From Leptodactylus fallax (Eukaryota > Chordata > Amphibia > Anura > Leptodactylidae): a DNA stretch of 64,000 bases. Under the pieces are notes generated by a model that was not told the DNA's origin, made no database searches, and worked only from the letters and a program-made list of their open reading frames with translations. The translations under genes were made by a program, and so were the position numbers. The DNA lies in assembly GCA_947044405.1 (NCBI GenBank), contig CAMRHE010000356.1:1674001-1738000 (forward strand). The letters run 5' to 3'. How positions within the stretch are numbered: the stretch's first letter is position 1; each line of letters opens with the position of its first letter. Below are positions 20,836 through 30,692 of the stretch, piece by piece.

Positions 20836-23433
20836 CCGTGATGGCGAACCTATAGCACGCGTGCTAGAGAGGGCACGCAGAGCCGTCTCAGTTGGCACGC
20901 GTGCCGTCGCTATGATCGCTCACTAACGGGGAATCCAGTACAGGATTCCCCGTTAGTGAGTGATCGTTTCTTTCAGCTGTATGTGCAAATGCGCATACCG
21001 CTGAAAACTGTCAGTGTAGGCCGCGGTCCGCAGGATCGCTGCTTACACGGTAAATGCTACATCAGTAAAGGCTAAATACTGTACTCCGGAAGGACCTTCT
21101 GACGTCATAAAGTCACATGACAGGGTAGGCGTGTCTTTACTTGCAAGAAGGTCCTTCTACATAAAGAAAAGTTGTATCCTGAGCAGTGGAGGAACATGGA
21201 GAGATGTGGGGTGCAGGGTGTAGAGTGGGGGGAGAGATGTGGGGTGCAGGGTGTAGTGTGGGGGGAGATGTAGGGTGCGGGGTGTAGTGTGGGGGGAGAG
21301 ATGGGGGGTGTAGTGTGGGGGGAGAAATGTGGGGTACAGGGTGTAGTGTGGGGGGGAGAGATGTGGGGTGCAGGGTGTAGTGTGGGGGGGAGAGATGTGG
21401 GGTGTAGTGTGGGGGAGAGATGTGGGGTGCAGGGCGTAGTGTGGGGGGGAGAGATGTGGGGTGCAGGGTGTAGTGTGGGGGAGAGATGTGGGGTGCGGGG
21501 TGTAGTGTGGGGGGGAGAGATGTGGGGGGGTGTGTGGGGGGTAGAGATGTGGGGTGTAGAGTGTGGGGGAGAAATGTGGGGTACAGGGTGTAGTGTGGGG
21601 GGAGAGATGGGTTCAGGGTGTAGAGTGTGGGGGAGAAATGTGGGGTACAGGGTATAGTGTGGGGGGAGAGATGTGGGGTGCAGGGTGTAGAGTGTGGGGG
21701 AGAAATGGGTACAGGGTGTAGTGTGGGGGGAGAGATGTGGGGTGCAGGGTGTAGTGTGGGGGGAGAGATGTGGGGTGCAGGGTGTAGAGTGGGGGGGAGA
21801 GATGTGGGGTGCAGGTGTAGTGTGGGGGGAGAGATGTGGGGTGCAGGGTGTAGAGTGGGGGTAGAGATGTGGGGGGTGCAGGGTGTAGTGTGGGGGGAAA
21901 GATGTTGGGTGTAGTGTGTGGGGGGAAAGATGTGGGGTGTAGTGTGGGGGGGTAGAGATGGGGTGTAGTGTGTGTGGGAGAAATGTGGGGTACAGGGTGT
22001 AGTGTGGGGGGAGAGATGTGGGGTGTAGTGTGGGGGGAAAGATGTGGGGTGTAGTGGGGGGTAGAGATGTGGGGAGAGATGTGGGGTGTAGTGTGTGTGG
22101 GAGAAATGTGGGGTACAGGGTGTAGTGTGGGGGAGAGATGTGGGGTGCAGGGTGTAGTGTGGGGGAGAGATGTGGGATGCAGGGTGTAGCGTGGGGGGGA
22201 GAGATGTGGGGTGCAGGGTGTAGTGTGGGGGAGAGATGTGGGGTGCAGGGTGTAGTGTGGGGGGAGAGATGTGGGGTGCAGGGTGTAGTGTGGGGGGGGA
22301 GATGTGGGGTGCAGGGTGTAGTGTGGGGGAGAGATGTGGGGTGCAGGGTGTAGTGTTGGGGAGAGATGTGGGGTGCAGGGTGTAGTGTGGGGGGAGATGT
22401 GAGGTGCAGGGTGTATTGTGTGGGGGGAGAGATGTGGGGTGCAGGGTGTAGTGTGGGGGGAGAGATGTGGGGTGCAGGGTGTAGTGTGGGGGGAGATGTG
22501 GGGTTCAGGGTGTAGTGTGGGGGGAGAGATGTGGGGTGCAGGGTGTAGTGTGGGGGGAGAGATGTGGGGTGCAGGGTGTAGTGTGGGGGGGAGAGATGTG
22601 GGGTGTAGTGTGGGGGAGATGTGGGGTGCAGGGTGTAGAGTGGCGGGAGAGATGTGGGGTGCAGGGTGTAGTGTAGGGGGGAGAGATGTGGGGTGTAGTG
22701 TGGGGGAGATGTGGGGTGCAGGGTGTAGAGTGGGGGGAGAGATGTGGGGTGCAGGGTGTAGTGTGGGGGGGAGAGATGTGGGTTGCAGGGTGTAGTGTGG
22801 GGGGAGAGATGTGGAGTGTAGTGTGGGGGAGATGTGGGGTGCATGGTGTAGAGTGGGGGGAGAGATGTGGGGTGCAGGGTGTAGTGTGGGGGGGAAGATG
22901 TGGGGTGCAGGGTATAGTGTGGGGAAGAGATGTGGGGTGCAGGGTGTAGTGTGGGGGAGAGATGTGGGGTGCAGGGTGTAGTGTGGGGGGGAGATGTGAG
23001 GTGCAGGGTGTAGTGTGGGGGGGGGATGTGAGGTGCAGGGTGTTGTGGGGGGGGAGAGATGTGGGGTGCAGTGTGTAGAGTGGAGGGGAGATGTGGGGTG
23101 CAGGGTGTAGTGTGGGGGGGAGAGATGTGGGGTGCAGGGTGTAGTGTGGGGGGGATATGTGGGGTGCAGGGTGTAGTGTGGGGGGGAGAGATGTGGGGTG
23201 CAGGGTGTAGTGGGGGGGGGGGATATGCGGGGTGCAGGGTGTAGTGGGGGGGGATATGTGGGGTGCAGGGTGTAGTGTGGTGGGGAGAGATGCGGGGTGC
23301 AGGCTGCATGCAAGAGGGGGGAATGGGGGAGGCAGGTTAATTTAAGGTGTTGCCGTGTTGGCACTTTGCAATTATTTAGTGGGCTTTGAGTTGCAGTTTG
23401 GGCACTTGGCCTCTAAAAGGTTCGCCATCACTG
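20836..23433. mobile_element. hAT element with 8-bp target duplication and internal minisatellite
   Basis: The flanks are an exact 8-bp duplication, GACTAGAG, at 20828-20835 and 23434-23441, which is diagnostic of hAT insertion. The terminal inverted repeats are CCGTGATGGCGAACCT (left) and, read from the right, CAGTGATGGCGAACCT (15 of 16 identical). Next to the left end are GGCACGCGTGCC-type palindromes and a longer inverted repeat (20914-20965, arms GATCGCTCACTAACGGGGAA and complement). The 2598-bp element has no transposase. About 80 percent of it is the tandem array at 21198-23305, so it is a non-autonomous copy grown by internal repeat expansion. A truncated relative of its 3' end lies at 4989-5085. 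Confidence 0.92.
21198..23305 (+). repeat. G-rich minisatellite, about 34-bp unit, roughly 60 copies
   Basis: The unit reads GAGAGATGTGGGGTGCAGGG then TGTAGTGTGGGGGG, with the final G run varying from about 4 to 9. Variant units lack GCAGGG or carry ACAGGG, and blocks of two or three units recur, which suggests expansion by unequal exchange or slippage. The plus strand is extremely G-rich with almost no C. Minus-strand frames of 734 and 583 residues (repeating Pro, His, Thr and Cys/Ser) and several plus-strand Gly/Val/Cys frames arise only because the unit lacks stops. They are not genes. Copy number is an estimate from length. Confidence 0.95.
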
Positions 23434-23817
23434 GACTAGAGTCTCCTAGAACCCCGTCCAGTGGCCTGTGATTGGCCAGGGCTGAACCAAGGCAAAGGTT
23501 TGAACAGTGAGGGGGAAATAACAAGGGAAAGCTGTTAAACAGTGACATATAACATAAAGGACGGGACATACCAACATAACTCAGAGGCACAATAGACAAA
23601 CACTTAATGCAGTAACACTCTGGGATGCTGCAAGTGTGTTATCCCCTATCCTTAATACTGAAATTCCACCAGTATTCTGTAATGCTGGAAAAAACTGGCA
23701 TATATGCTTTACACCTCATATATTACAGGTTTTAGACACTTTCTGACAGTTTGTATGCTTTGTCCGACAAGTGGGTGAGGCGTAAGATGCAACACTATGC
23801 AACCATAAAATACTTGT

Positions 23818-23930
23818 ACACAAAAATTTTGTCTCCCTTATTTCAATGGGTGTAAAATTAGACTAGACGCTCTAAAAATATGCCAGATTAATCAAACAGC
23901 ATCAGCCACTGTGATAAATCTAGCACAGTT
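23818..23930. repeat. Dispersed repeat fragment with TGATAAATCTAGC block
   Basis: ATATGCCAGATTAATCAAAC and GTGATAAATCTAGCACAG resemble 17715-17780. The fragment directly adjoins the MITE that starts at 23931. Confidence 0.45.
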
Positions 23931-24234
23931 TAAGGCCGGGGCCCCACGTGCAAAGTTTTAGCGAATCCTATCCACACATTGCAGAAAAGTACGCGCTGCA
24001 GAAACAATGCGATTTCCAAAACCGTTGCGGTTCTGGAAATCACAACATGTCAATTATACCTACGGAAATGCTGACGGTTTCCCTATAGGTATAATGAAGA
24101 CAGGAAGTCCGCAGAGGAAACATCTGCAGATGTTCTGTGAAAAAAGCTGCGGTTAAAACAACGATGCATTGCTGCTGCGGTTTTTCCCACAGTGCTTTTT
24201 TTCTGCGGCTCGCTACGTGTGGCCTTAGCCTTAA
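23931..24234. mobile_element. Palindromic MITE (TAAGGCCGGGGCCCCACGTG end)
   Basis: Left end TAAGGCCGGGGCCCCACGTG; right end CGCTACGTGTGGCCTTAGCC. The middle has CAAAACCGTTGCGGTTCTGG and GTTTCCCTATAGGTATAATG, blocks also found at 50800-50890. Non-coding member of the most common MITE group in this window. Confidence 0.75.
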
Positions 24235-24905
24235 ATGGGCTTAAAATATAGTGCATAACAATGTCAGGGCTCCTAGAACCCTATCTATCCAATTTCTAGC
24301 TCTCTATGTCTATGTGAAAGTTACATGTATATCTATGGAAAAATGGATGGTAAGCAGTGGATTCAGATTCCAAGATTAACTATACACTGCTCTAACACTC
24401 TCTTTTATGGATTTAAATATTTTAAATGCTCCAAAAATTACACTTTTTTTGAGGGAAAAGTACTTTGTCCATGGTTTTTAGATACACATGGCAGTTTTAT
24501 TGCAAAAAGCAATGGTTTTATAAAAAAAAATTAAGCCTGTTTTGATGACTTGTAAGTGCCATAGGATTGTTGTTATTTGTCAGACAAATTTGTTGTGGTT
24601 GTGTACCTAGTCGATAAGTGATGAGGAATTGGCTTTTCAAAAAAAAAAGCCACCAAAGATTATCCCTTTATAGCAAAAGAATGAAAAAAAAACAACATTG
24701 TGTTGGAATTGGAAGAAGCAATGCTGGGGTTGTTTGTTTTATTCTCTTCTTATTAAGCCAACAGAGTGGCAGTGTCAGGTGGCACTGGTAACTATGGGAT
24801 TTAAAAAAAAATGTGTGGCATACTGTCAGTATGTCTGTCACTTGAAAAGTGATAAAGAATTGTCTTCATAAAAAAGCCACCAAAATTATCCCTTTATAGG
24901 AGCAG
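24235..24905. repeat. Unassigned DNA with a diverged direct repeat
   Basis: The segment AGTGATGAGGAATTGGCTTT..AAGCCACCAAAGATTATCCC at 24617-24673 recurs in changed form at 24848-24900. The two copies are about 230 bp apart, indicating an old tandem duplication near the 5' side of the mariner relic. Confidence 0.5.
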
Positions 24906-25285
24906 ATGCCGGACCAATCAGTGTCAATTATAGAATTTGAAAAAAAAATTTGTGACACACTATCAGCGTACCTGGCCTGCCAGCTGAAAAAGCTAGAATA
25001 TACTTGTACTCTGAAATGGAAAAGATTCTATGCAACACACAGAGTAACTGTTCAGTTTGATGAAAACACTGGAAGTGACATGATGGCAAGTGAAGTACAG
25101 TTCAGGTCTACAAAGAGATTGAAAATATAGGAGACTTCTATACTCAGGTTGTTACGAGTGATGAAACATGGGTCCACTACCATGATCCCAAACAAAAGTC
25201 CGTGCAATGAAAACACAAAGGGTCACCAACTCCAAACAAATTTTGTGTGCAGCAGTCAGCTGGAAAGGTCATGGCAAAGTGTTTT
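24906..25285 (+). pseudogene. mariner-type transposase relic
   Basis: The clearest part is 25151-25285, which translates with one stop to VTSDETWVHYHDP, then KHKGSPTPNKFCVQQSAGKVMAK. This is the conserved block of mariner transposases around the first catalytic Asp (SDETWVH) and the following HKGSP and SAGKVM motifs. The stop TGA at 25208-25210 lies where the family normally has Trp. Upstream, an open segment from 24906 may be a diverged N-terminal region, but its match is weak. The second Asp and the third acidic residue were not found downstream, where the hAT relic begins. The copy is dead. Confidence 0.7.
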
Positions 25286-25419
25286 ATTACTAGAATTCAA
25301 ACTAACACTCCAGCATGTGCCACAGTGCCGCTCAATGTGTGTCACCTTACAGCCATGAAATGAGGTAGGGGAGTGTAAGCAATGGCTTGTCCTGGTAAAG
25401 TTGGGGGCAGGAAATAGTC

Positions 25420-26200
25420 TAGTGTGGAGGAACTGGAGGAGTCATATTGGTCCCACCTGCTATTAAAACTGCGCCTGACCTGCACCCATGAGGTGATGTC
25501 AGACTGTGGCCACTGACACTCAAAACACTGGCCCAGTTAGCAATGAAAGCTATGTATTGTCCCTGCCCATAATTGCTTCTCCACATATTGACGGTGGCCT
25601 GCACGTTTCCCCACACAAACTTTTACAAAGGGAGGCCCACAAAGCGATATCAAGTAGGATTGCTTTCCTAGAGAAATAATGATGGCTAGGTAATCTCCAT
25701 CAAGACTGTGTACATGCCTTCGGTTGGCAAAACGCATTTAATTCCACTAAGTGGTATGGCTGCAACTGCACTGCCAGTAACTTGGCCAGGTGTGATTTAA
25801 ACTTGCAGATCAGCTGGATGACTGGGCACAGATTACTGTTTACTGGACACACATTCCTTTATGGATGATGACTGACAATGGTGTGGATGAGGAGGAGGAG
25901 GAGAAGCAGATGAAAATGACAATGACTAGGTTTGGATGTGGCCTGCCTACAAAGACGATCATGGGGAGAAGGAATAGAATGGTCTTGCTCACTTGGTGCC
26001 ACTGCCAATTCCACGCCATTTCATGTTAGTATGGAGAGACATAGTTCCTACATGTGTGCCTGCACACCCATGGCTAATTATCTACTTGCAGATCTTGCAC
26101 CTTGCCATTGATCTGTCATTTGGTAATGTACAAAAAAATTCCCATACGAGAGATGACTTCACTTAGCTGCTGGTGCCAAAACCAGCAGCAGTAGAAACAT
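25420..26200 (-). pseudogene. Decayed hAT transposase with BED zinc finger
   Basis: On the minus strand at about 26160-26010, conceptual translation gives WEFFCTLPND..MARCKICK, then a stop, then ISHG...GTMSLHTNM. That spacing of aromatic pair, C-x2-C and the later His region is typical of a BED zinc finger at the N terminus of hAT transposases. Further along the minus strand, in another frame near 25590-25540, MWRSNYGQGQYIAFIANW resembles the W-x-S ... YI..TAHW motif of the hAT catalytic domain. The upstream minus-strand part (26200-26700) is rich in Ser and acidic codons. Many stops and frameshifts show decay. No 8-bp duplication was found. This is my reading of weak motifs, not an alignment. 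Confidence 0.5.
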
Positions 26201-26885
26201 GGCTGCCAATGACACCACCACTCGAGCTTTCCTTAGATCTACCCCAGGAAATTCTTTTGGATGCTGAGGCTGCACATCAGGTGGAATTCTTATTATTGCA
26301 GCTGCCACCACCCTTTTACTCTGATGTCACCCTGTCACCCTGACCTGGTTGTCAGATCATATCTGTAATAGAATCATCAGTGGACTCAGTAATGTCATCA
26401 CCTTCCCAACTGTTTTCCTAACAGATTTCCCCCTAGTGCCCCTACCAGCATGACTACCAGTAGCACACACTCTGCCACTACTACCTTCACCGTCTTCTAC
26501 CTTCTCTACATCCAAGAATCACTGGCTCTTTTCATCCAACTCATCAAGAAGAGGAAGTCTTGGGTAATGAGGAGTATCTCTCTCAGCAGATGTCACATGA
26601 CTACTAGAGAATGGGATCTGTGTTATTGAATAAGACATGGTTGACAGTACGGAAAGACAGCATGGTATATTACGTGTTACAACAGAGGAGGAGGAGGAAC
26701 ATACAGAACCCTGCACAACATTTGTGTTTTACTGCTTTGAAAACGTCTTTATTCTCAGGAAATACAACAACACTGTGACTATCGGTGAGGCTGTCAAGAT
26801 CAGAAGTAGTGTTGTTGTTGCCACCCGCATTCTTATTGTTAGTACTTTCACAAGTGTTATCTCTGCAGAGAAAAACTAAGCAAAT
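26201..26885. other. Unassigned sequence, possibly the N-terminal side of the hAT relic
   Basis: On the minus strand the composition is Ser/Asp/Glu-like, as in the linkers before BED fingers. On the plus strand short frames show only low-complexity Glu runs (GAGGAGGAGGAGGA near 26687). No separate gene is supported. Confidence 0.35.
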
Positions 26886-26889
26886 ATGC

Positions 26890-26986
26890 AATGAAAAATG
26901 CTGCGGAAAAAAAGCGATGTGTTTCTGCTGCGTTTTTCTTCCGCAGCATTTTTTATCTGCATTTCCCTACGTGGGGCCTTAGCCTA
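26890..26986. repeat. MITE end fragment (CTACGTGGGGCCTTAGCCTAA)
   Basis: Contains TGCTGCGGAAAAAAAGCGAT and a right end CCCTACGTGGGGCCTTAGCC. These match the right ends at 24200-24234, 36940-36981 and 53060-53100. Confidence 0.65.
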
Positions 26987-26987
26987 A

Positions 26988-27240
26988 CAGAGATTTTTCA
27001 GATTAGCAGGCTGCAACACACAGTTTATTGGGTGAGTAATAAAAAAACCCCTTAAATAACAGATTTTTTTTTCAGATTAGCACAGGCTTTGATACTGTTT
27101 ATTGGGTGAGCAACAAAAAATCCCTTAACAAACAGAGATTTTTTCAGATTAGCAGTCTCTGTAACACTGTTTATTGGGTGGGGAAAAAGCTTAAATATGT
27201 TTATTGGGTGTGGTTAAAGCTTAAATATATTTGGGTATGT
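26988..27240 (+). repeat. Tandem repeat, about 62-bp unit, three copies plus partials
   Basis: The unit contains CAGAGATTTTTTCAGATTAG, then about 15 bases, then CTGTTTATTGGGTGAG and an A-run with CCCTTAA. Copies start near 26988, 27056 and 27122. A shorter AAGCTTAAATATGTTTATTG derivative follows. Confidence 0.75.
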
Positions 27241-27529
27241 GATGGTTTCCATTATGTTATAGCCACAGCATACCAATTCTGCAGGAAAATGTGCCATGTC
27301 ACCGAACATGACGAGTTCATAGCACTGTGCTTTATGGTAGGCTGGCACCATCACCAGATCTCATGTTCATGGAGGATTTTAGGAATATGATGGAGCAGGA
27401 CTATGGTGGGTGTTTTCACAGCATAAATACTCAAGTCAATTGAAACCAGACATATAGGATGTTTTCTGTAACTTGTTTTACATGCAGTGAAAAATTCTGC
27501 CTGTATTGAGGGCAAAATAATTTTGTTTA

Positions 27530-27566
27530 CTAAAAAGGTGTACCAAATAAAGTGTCCGTCAATGTA
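27530..27566. mobile_element. Tc1/mariner-like terminal sequence
   Basis: Ends with AAAAAGGTGTACCAAATAAA then GTGTCCGTCAATGTA. Read in reverse this is TACATTGACGGACACTTTAT, an end type seen in mariner-like elements. It could be the right end of the mariner whose transposase relic is at 24906-25285, but the left end was not found. Confidence 0.45.
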
Positions 27567-28287
27567 GATGTTAAAAAATATACATATCTTTTGCCATATA
27601 CTAGTACAGAAAGCTTCATTCGAACCTACAACAGCTGGAATAAAACTATGATATAGCCATTACTAATGTAAGACTCTAAGGACACCGTCACTAGTACCTA
27701 ACAAATCACTTATTGATTCTCACTGTTCTGTTCTCCTCATTTAAGCACCAATAAAAAGCTGAGCATATCTATATTGTTCCACAAGTAACAGTTCACCTCC
27801 AGCACTTCCTCCTTGGCCGATAGCCATACGCATCAACACATTTGCACCCCTGTTACATATACACTCCACAATCTGTAACTATAACAAGCCCAACATGGCT
27901 CATTGGTTTTTTCCAAATATGCAGCTGTGTAACATATAGTCTAAGGGAAATGATTTCCATATTGCTTTTTTCCATTACAATAAAAATTTGATTCCATATT
28001 GCTCAAGGCTGGCCTGAAAAATGTGATATATTTCAATAATTGTCTCTGGCTTTTTGAGCACACATACACAGCAATGTCCCTGTAATGAAACATCTAGGGA
28101 AGAATAACCCTTCTTGGCAGCTAGTGCTACAGGTCTTTATGCTATTTTTAGGAAAAAGTAGGAGTTAGTGAAAATGCAGTCTATTCTGCAGAGAGCATGT
28201 TATCAAGCAGGAGTAGCCGAGTAGATTAATATATAGATTTGTTAGTAAAGTTCTAGTATAATTTTATATTTATTCATTTCTTATTAT
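27567..28287. other. Unassigned AT-rich DNA
   Basis: No recognised gene or element. Confidence 0.45.
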
Positions 28288-28440
28288 TATAGGCTTAGGA
28301 GTCTAGTGGGCAATACTACTGAGTGATTGACAGCCTTCCCTGGATTATACACAAATGGTTGTCAATCACTGTGTAGGACCACCCACTGGACTCTTAACAC
28401 AGAATGACCAAAAATTTAGATGAATTAATGAACAATCATA
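28288..28440. repeat. Hairpin-forming dispersed repeat, copy 2
   Basis: Arms GAGTCTAGTGGG...TGAGTGATTGACAGCC and GGTTGTCAATCACTG...CCCACTGGACTC form an inverted repeat. The CAGTGATTGACAACC core is shared with 5589-5806. Confidence 0.6.
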
Positions 28441-28522
28441 CTGGAAATAAATCTGCTGAGCTCCTACTTCATTTTTGATGTGAACATTAAATAGAAACAA
28501 TACTTAGAACCATCACAAGGTA

Positions 28523-30167
28523 CAGTCATATGAAAAAGTTTGGGCACCCCTATTAATCTTAATCATTTTTAGTTCTAAATATTTGGGTGTTTGCAACAGC
28601 CATTTCAATTTGATATATCTAATAACTGATGGACACAGTAATATTTCAGGATTGAAATGAGGTTTATTGTACTAACAGAAAATGTGCAATATGCATTAAA
28701 CCAAAATTTGACCGATGCAAAAGTATGGGCACCTCAACAGAAAAGTGACATTAATATTTAGTAGATCCTCCTTTTGCAAAAATAACAGCCTCTAGTCGCT
28801 TCCTGTAGCTTTTAATCAGTTCCTGGATCCTGGATGAAGGTATTTTTGACCATTCCTCTTTACAAAACAATTCCAGTTCAGTTAAGTTTGATGGTCGCCG
28901 AGCATGGACAGCTTCAAATTATCCCACAGATGTTCAATGATATTCAGGTCTGGGGACTGGGATGGCCATTCCAGAACATTGTAATTGTTCCTCTGCATGA
29001 ATGCCTGAGTAGATTTGGAGCTGTGTTTTGGATCATTGTCTTGCTGAAATATCCATCCCCGGCGTAACTTCAAATTCGTCACTGATTCTTGTACATTATT
29101 CTCAAGAATCTGCTGATACTGAGTTGAATCCATGCGACCCTCAACTTTAACAAGATTCCCGGTGCCGGCATTGGCCACACAGCCCCAAAGCATGATGGAA
29201 CCTCCACCAAATTTTACAGTGGGTAGCAAGTGTTTTTCTTGGAATGCTGTGTTTTTTTGACGCCATGCATAACGCCTTTTTCTATGACCAAACAACTCAA
29301 TCTTTGTTTCATCAGTCCATAGGACCTTCTTCCAAAATGAAGCTGGCTTGTCCAAATGTGCTTTTGCATACCTCAGGCGACTCTGTTTGTGGCGCGCTTT
29401 CAGAAACGGCTTCTTTCGCATCACTCTCCCATACAGCTTCTCCTTGTGCAAAGTGTGCTGTATTGTTGACCGATGCACAGTGACACCATCTGCAGCAAGA
29501 TGATGCTGCAGCTCTTTAGAGGTGGTCTGTGGATTGTCCTTGACTGTTCTCACCATTCTTCTTCTCTGCCTTTCTGATATTTTTCTTGGCCTGCCGCTTC
29601 TGGGCTTAACAAGAACTGTCCCTGTGGTCTTTTATTTCCTTACTATGTTCCTCACAGTGGAAACTGACAGGTTAAATCTCTGAGACAACTTTTTGTATCC
29701 TTCCCCTGAACAACTATGTTGAACAATCTTTGTTTTCAGATCATTTGAGAGTTGTTTTGAGGAGCCCATGATGCCACTCTTCAGAGGAGATTCAAATAGG
29801 AGAACAACTTGCAATTGGCCACCTTAAATACCTTTTCTCATGATTGGATACACCTGGCTATGAAGTTCAAAGCTCAGTGAGGTTACAAAACCAATTTTGT
29901 GCTTCAGTAAGTCAGTAAAAAGTAGTTAGGAGTATTCAAATCAATAAAATGATAAGTGTACCCAAATTTTTGCACCGGTCAAATTTTGGTTTAATGCATA
30001 TTGCACATTTTCTGTTAGTACAATAAACCTCATTTCAATCCTGAAATATTACTGTGTCCATTAGTTATTAGATATATCAAATTGAAATGGCTGTTGCAAA
30101 CACCCAAATATTTAGAACTAAAAATGATTAAGATTAATAGGGGTGCCCAAACTTTTTCATATGACTG
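28523..30167 (-). mobile_element. Tc1-like element, copy A (minus orientation)
   Basis: Bounded by TA duplications at 28521-28522 and 30168-30169. Both ends read CAGTCATATGAAAAAGTTTG followed by GGCACCCC. The inverted repeats extend about 200 bp and contain inner direct repeats of the GGGCACCC type (IR/DR organisation). Inside is one broken transposase gene on the minus strand. The element is 1645 bp. It is the same family as 43502-46235, in opposite orientation. Confidence 0.95.
28751..29769 (-). pseudogene. Tc1 DD34E transposase, copy A (one stop, one 4-bp deletion)
   Basis: Start ATG at 29769 (MGSSKQLSND). The N-terminal paired-type helix-turn-helix region is followed by a TAA at 29634-29632, after codon 45 (IVRK), in place of a Trp codon in copy B. 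The frame then continues through the second HTH and the catalytic domain with [12 protein letters not shown] and SPDLNIIEHLW. A 4-bp deletion near 28911-28913, relative to copy B, then throws the last about 50 residues out of frame. The frame closes early, although the normal C terminus (ending at 28751) is still readable in the shifted frame. Without these two lesions the gene would encode about 340 residues, the usual length for Tc1. This copy is inactive but recently so. Confidence 0.93.
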
Positions 30168-30479
30168 TATATAGCAATATACAGAGCAACACATATTATA
30201 GGAGATGTTTCTGTTAGCGAACAAATGTGAAATATGGAAGATCCTTCATATTCAAAGATACCTAAGGATCTTAGGAACCACAATTTTGGCTCTTGATGCC
30301 AATCAACTTTGATAGTCCAACAACTGTGTAAACAAGGATGTCCCATGAATAAGTATTACTTTACATTGTTAGATAAGGCAATTTTCTATGCCAGTCATGA
30401 TCCCCTTTGTGCCAGAGTGGAGATGTGCCTAATTTACAAGAGGCACATGTCTCCTAATAAATTAGCAGAAATTTAAAAC

Positions 30480-30692
30480 TAAAGCTAAGTTCACATCTGC
30501 GTTGGAGTCTCCATAGTAGACTCCGCCGCAGATTCCACCTTAAATCGGCGACACACAACATAATAGTCTATGGAGTCCATGGTTGTCCTCAGATAACCGC
30601 TTTTTACATGGACAGGCTCTCAATCTTTAGGCTCCCCATGCGGACCAGAACGATGGAGAGCAGAACGCTAGTGTGAACCTAGCGTAAGCCAG
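30480..30692. mobile_element. TTCACATCTGCG-type MITE
   Basis: Left end AGCTAAGTTCACATCTGCGT, right end CGCTAGTGTGAACCTAGCGT. It has a central block TAATAGTCTATGGAGTCCAT, as in the 15576 family. Non-coding. Confidence 0.65.

Larger units (their letters stand above)
20030..23632 (-). other. Candidate solo LTR or retroposon, split by the hAT element
   Basis: Without the hAT insertion (20836-23433) the two flanks form about 1 kb of relatively GC-rich sequence unlike the surroundings. On the minus strand it starts TGCAGCATCCCAGAG (from 23632). It contains AATAAACTGTTACC (AATAAA at about 20379-20384 on the plus-strand coordinate) about 350 bp before its far end. A TG start, a length near 1 kb and an internal AATAAA would fit an LTR in minus orientation. 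No confirmed terminal CA, target duplication or second copy was found. The minus-strand 242-residue frame here (20076-20804) has no domain I recognise and I do not call it a gene. Confidence 0.3.

Noticed and set aside
21105..23364. Long minus-strand open frames (734 and 583 residues) rich in Pro, His and Thr, and plus-strand Gly/Val/Cys frames
   Set aside because: They follow the 34-bp minisatellite unit exactly. The unit contains no stop in these frames, so length alone is not evidence of a gene, and the 34-bp period forces the same peptide through changing frames.
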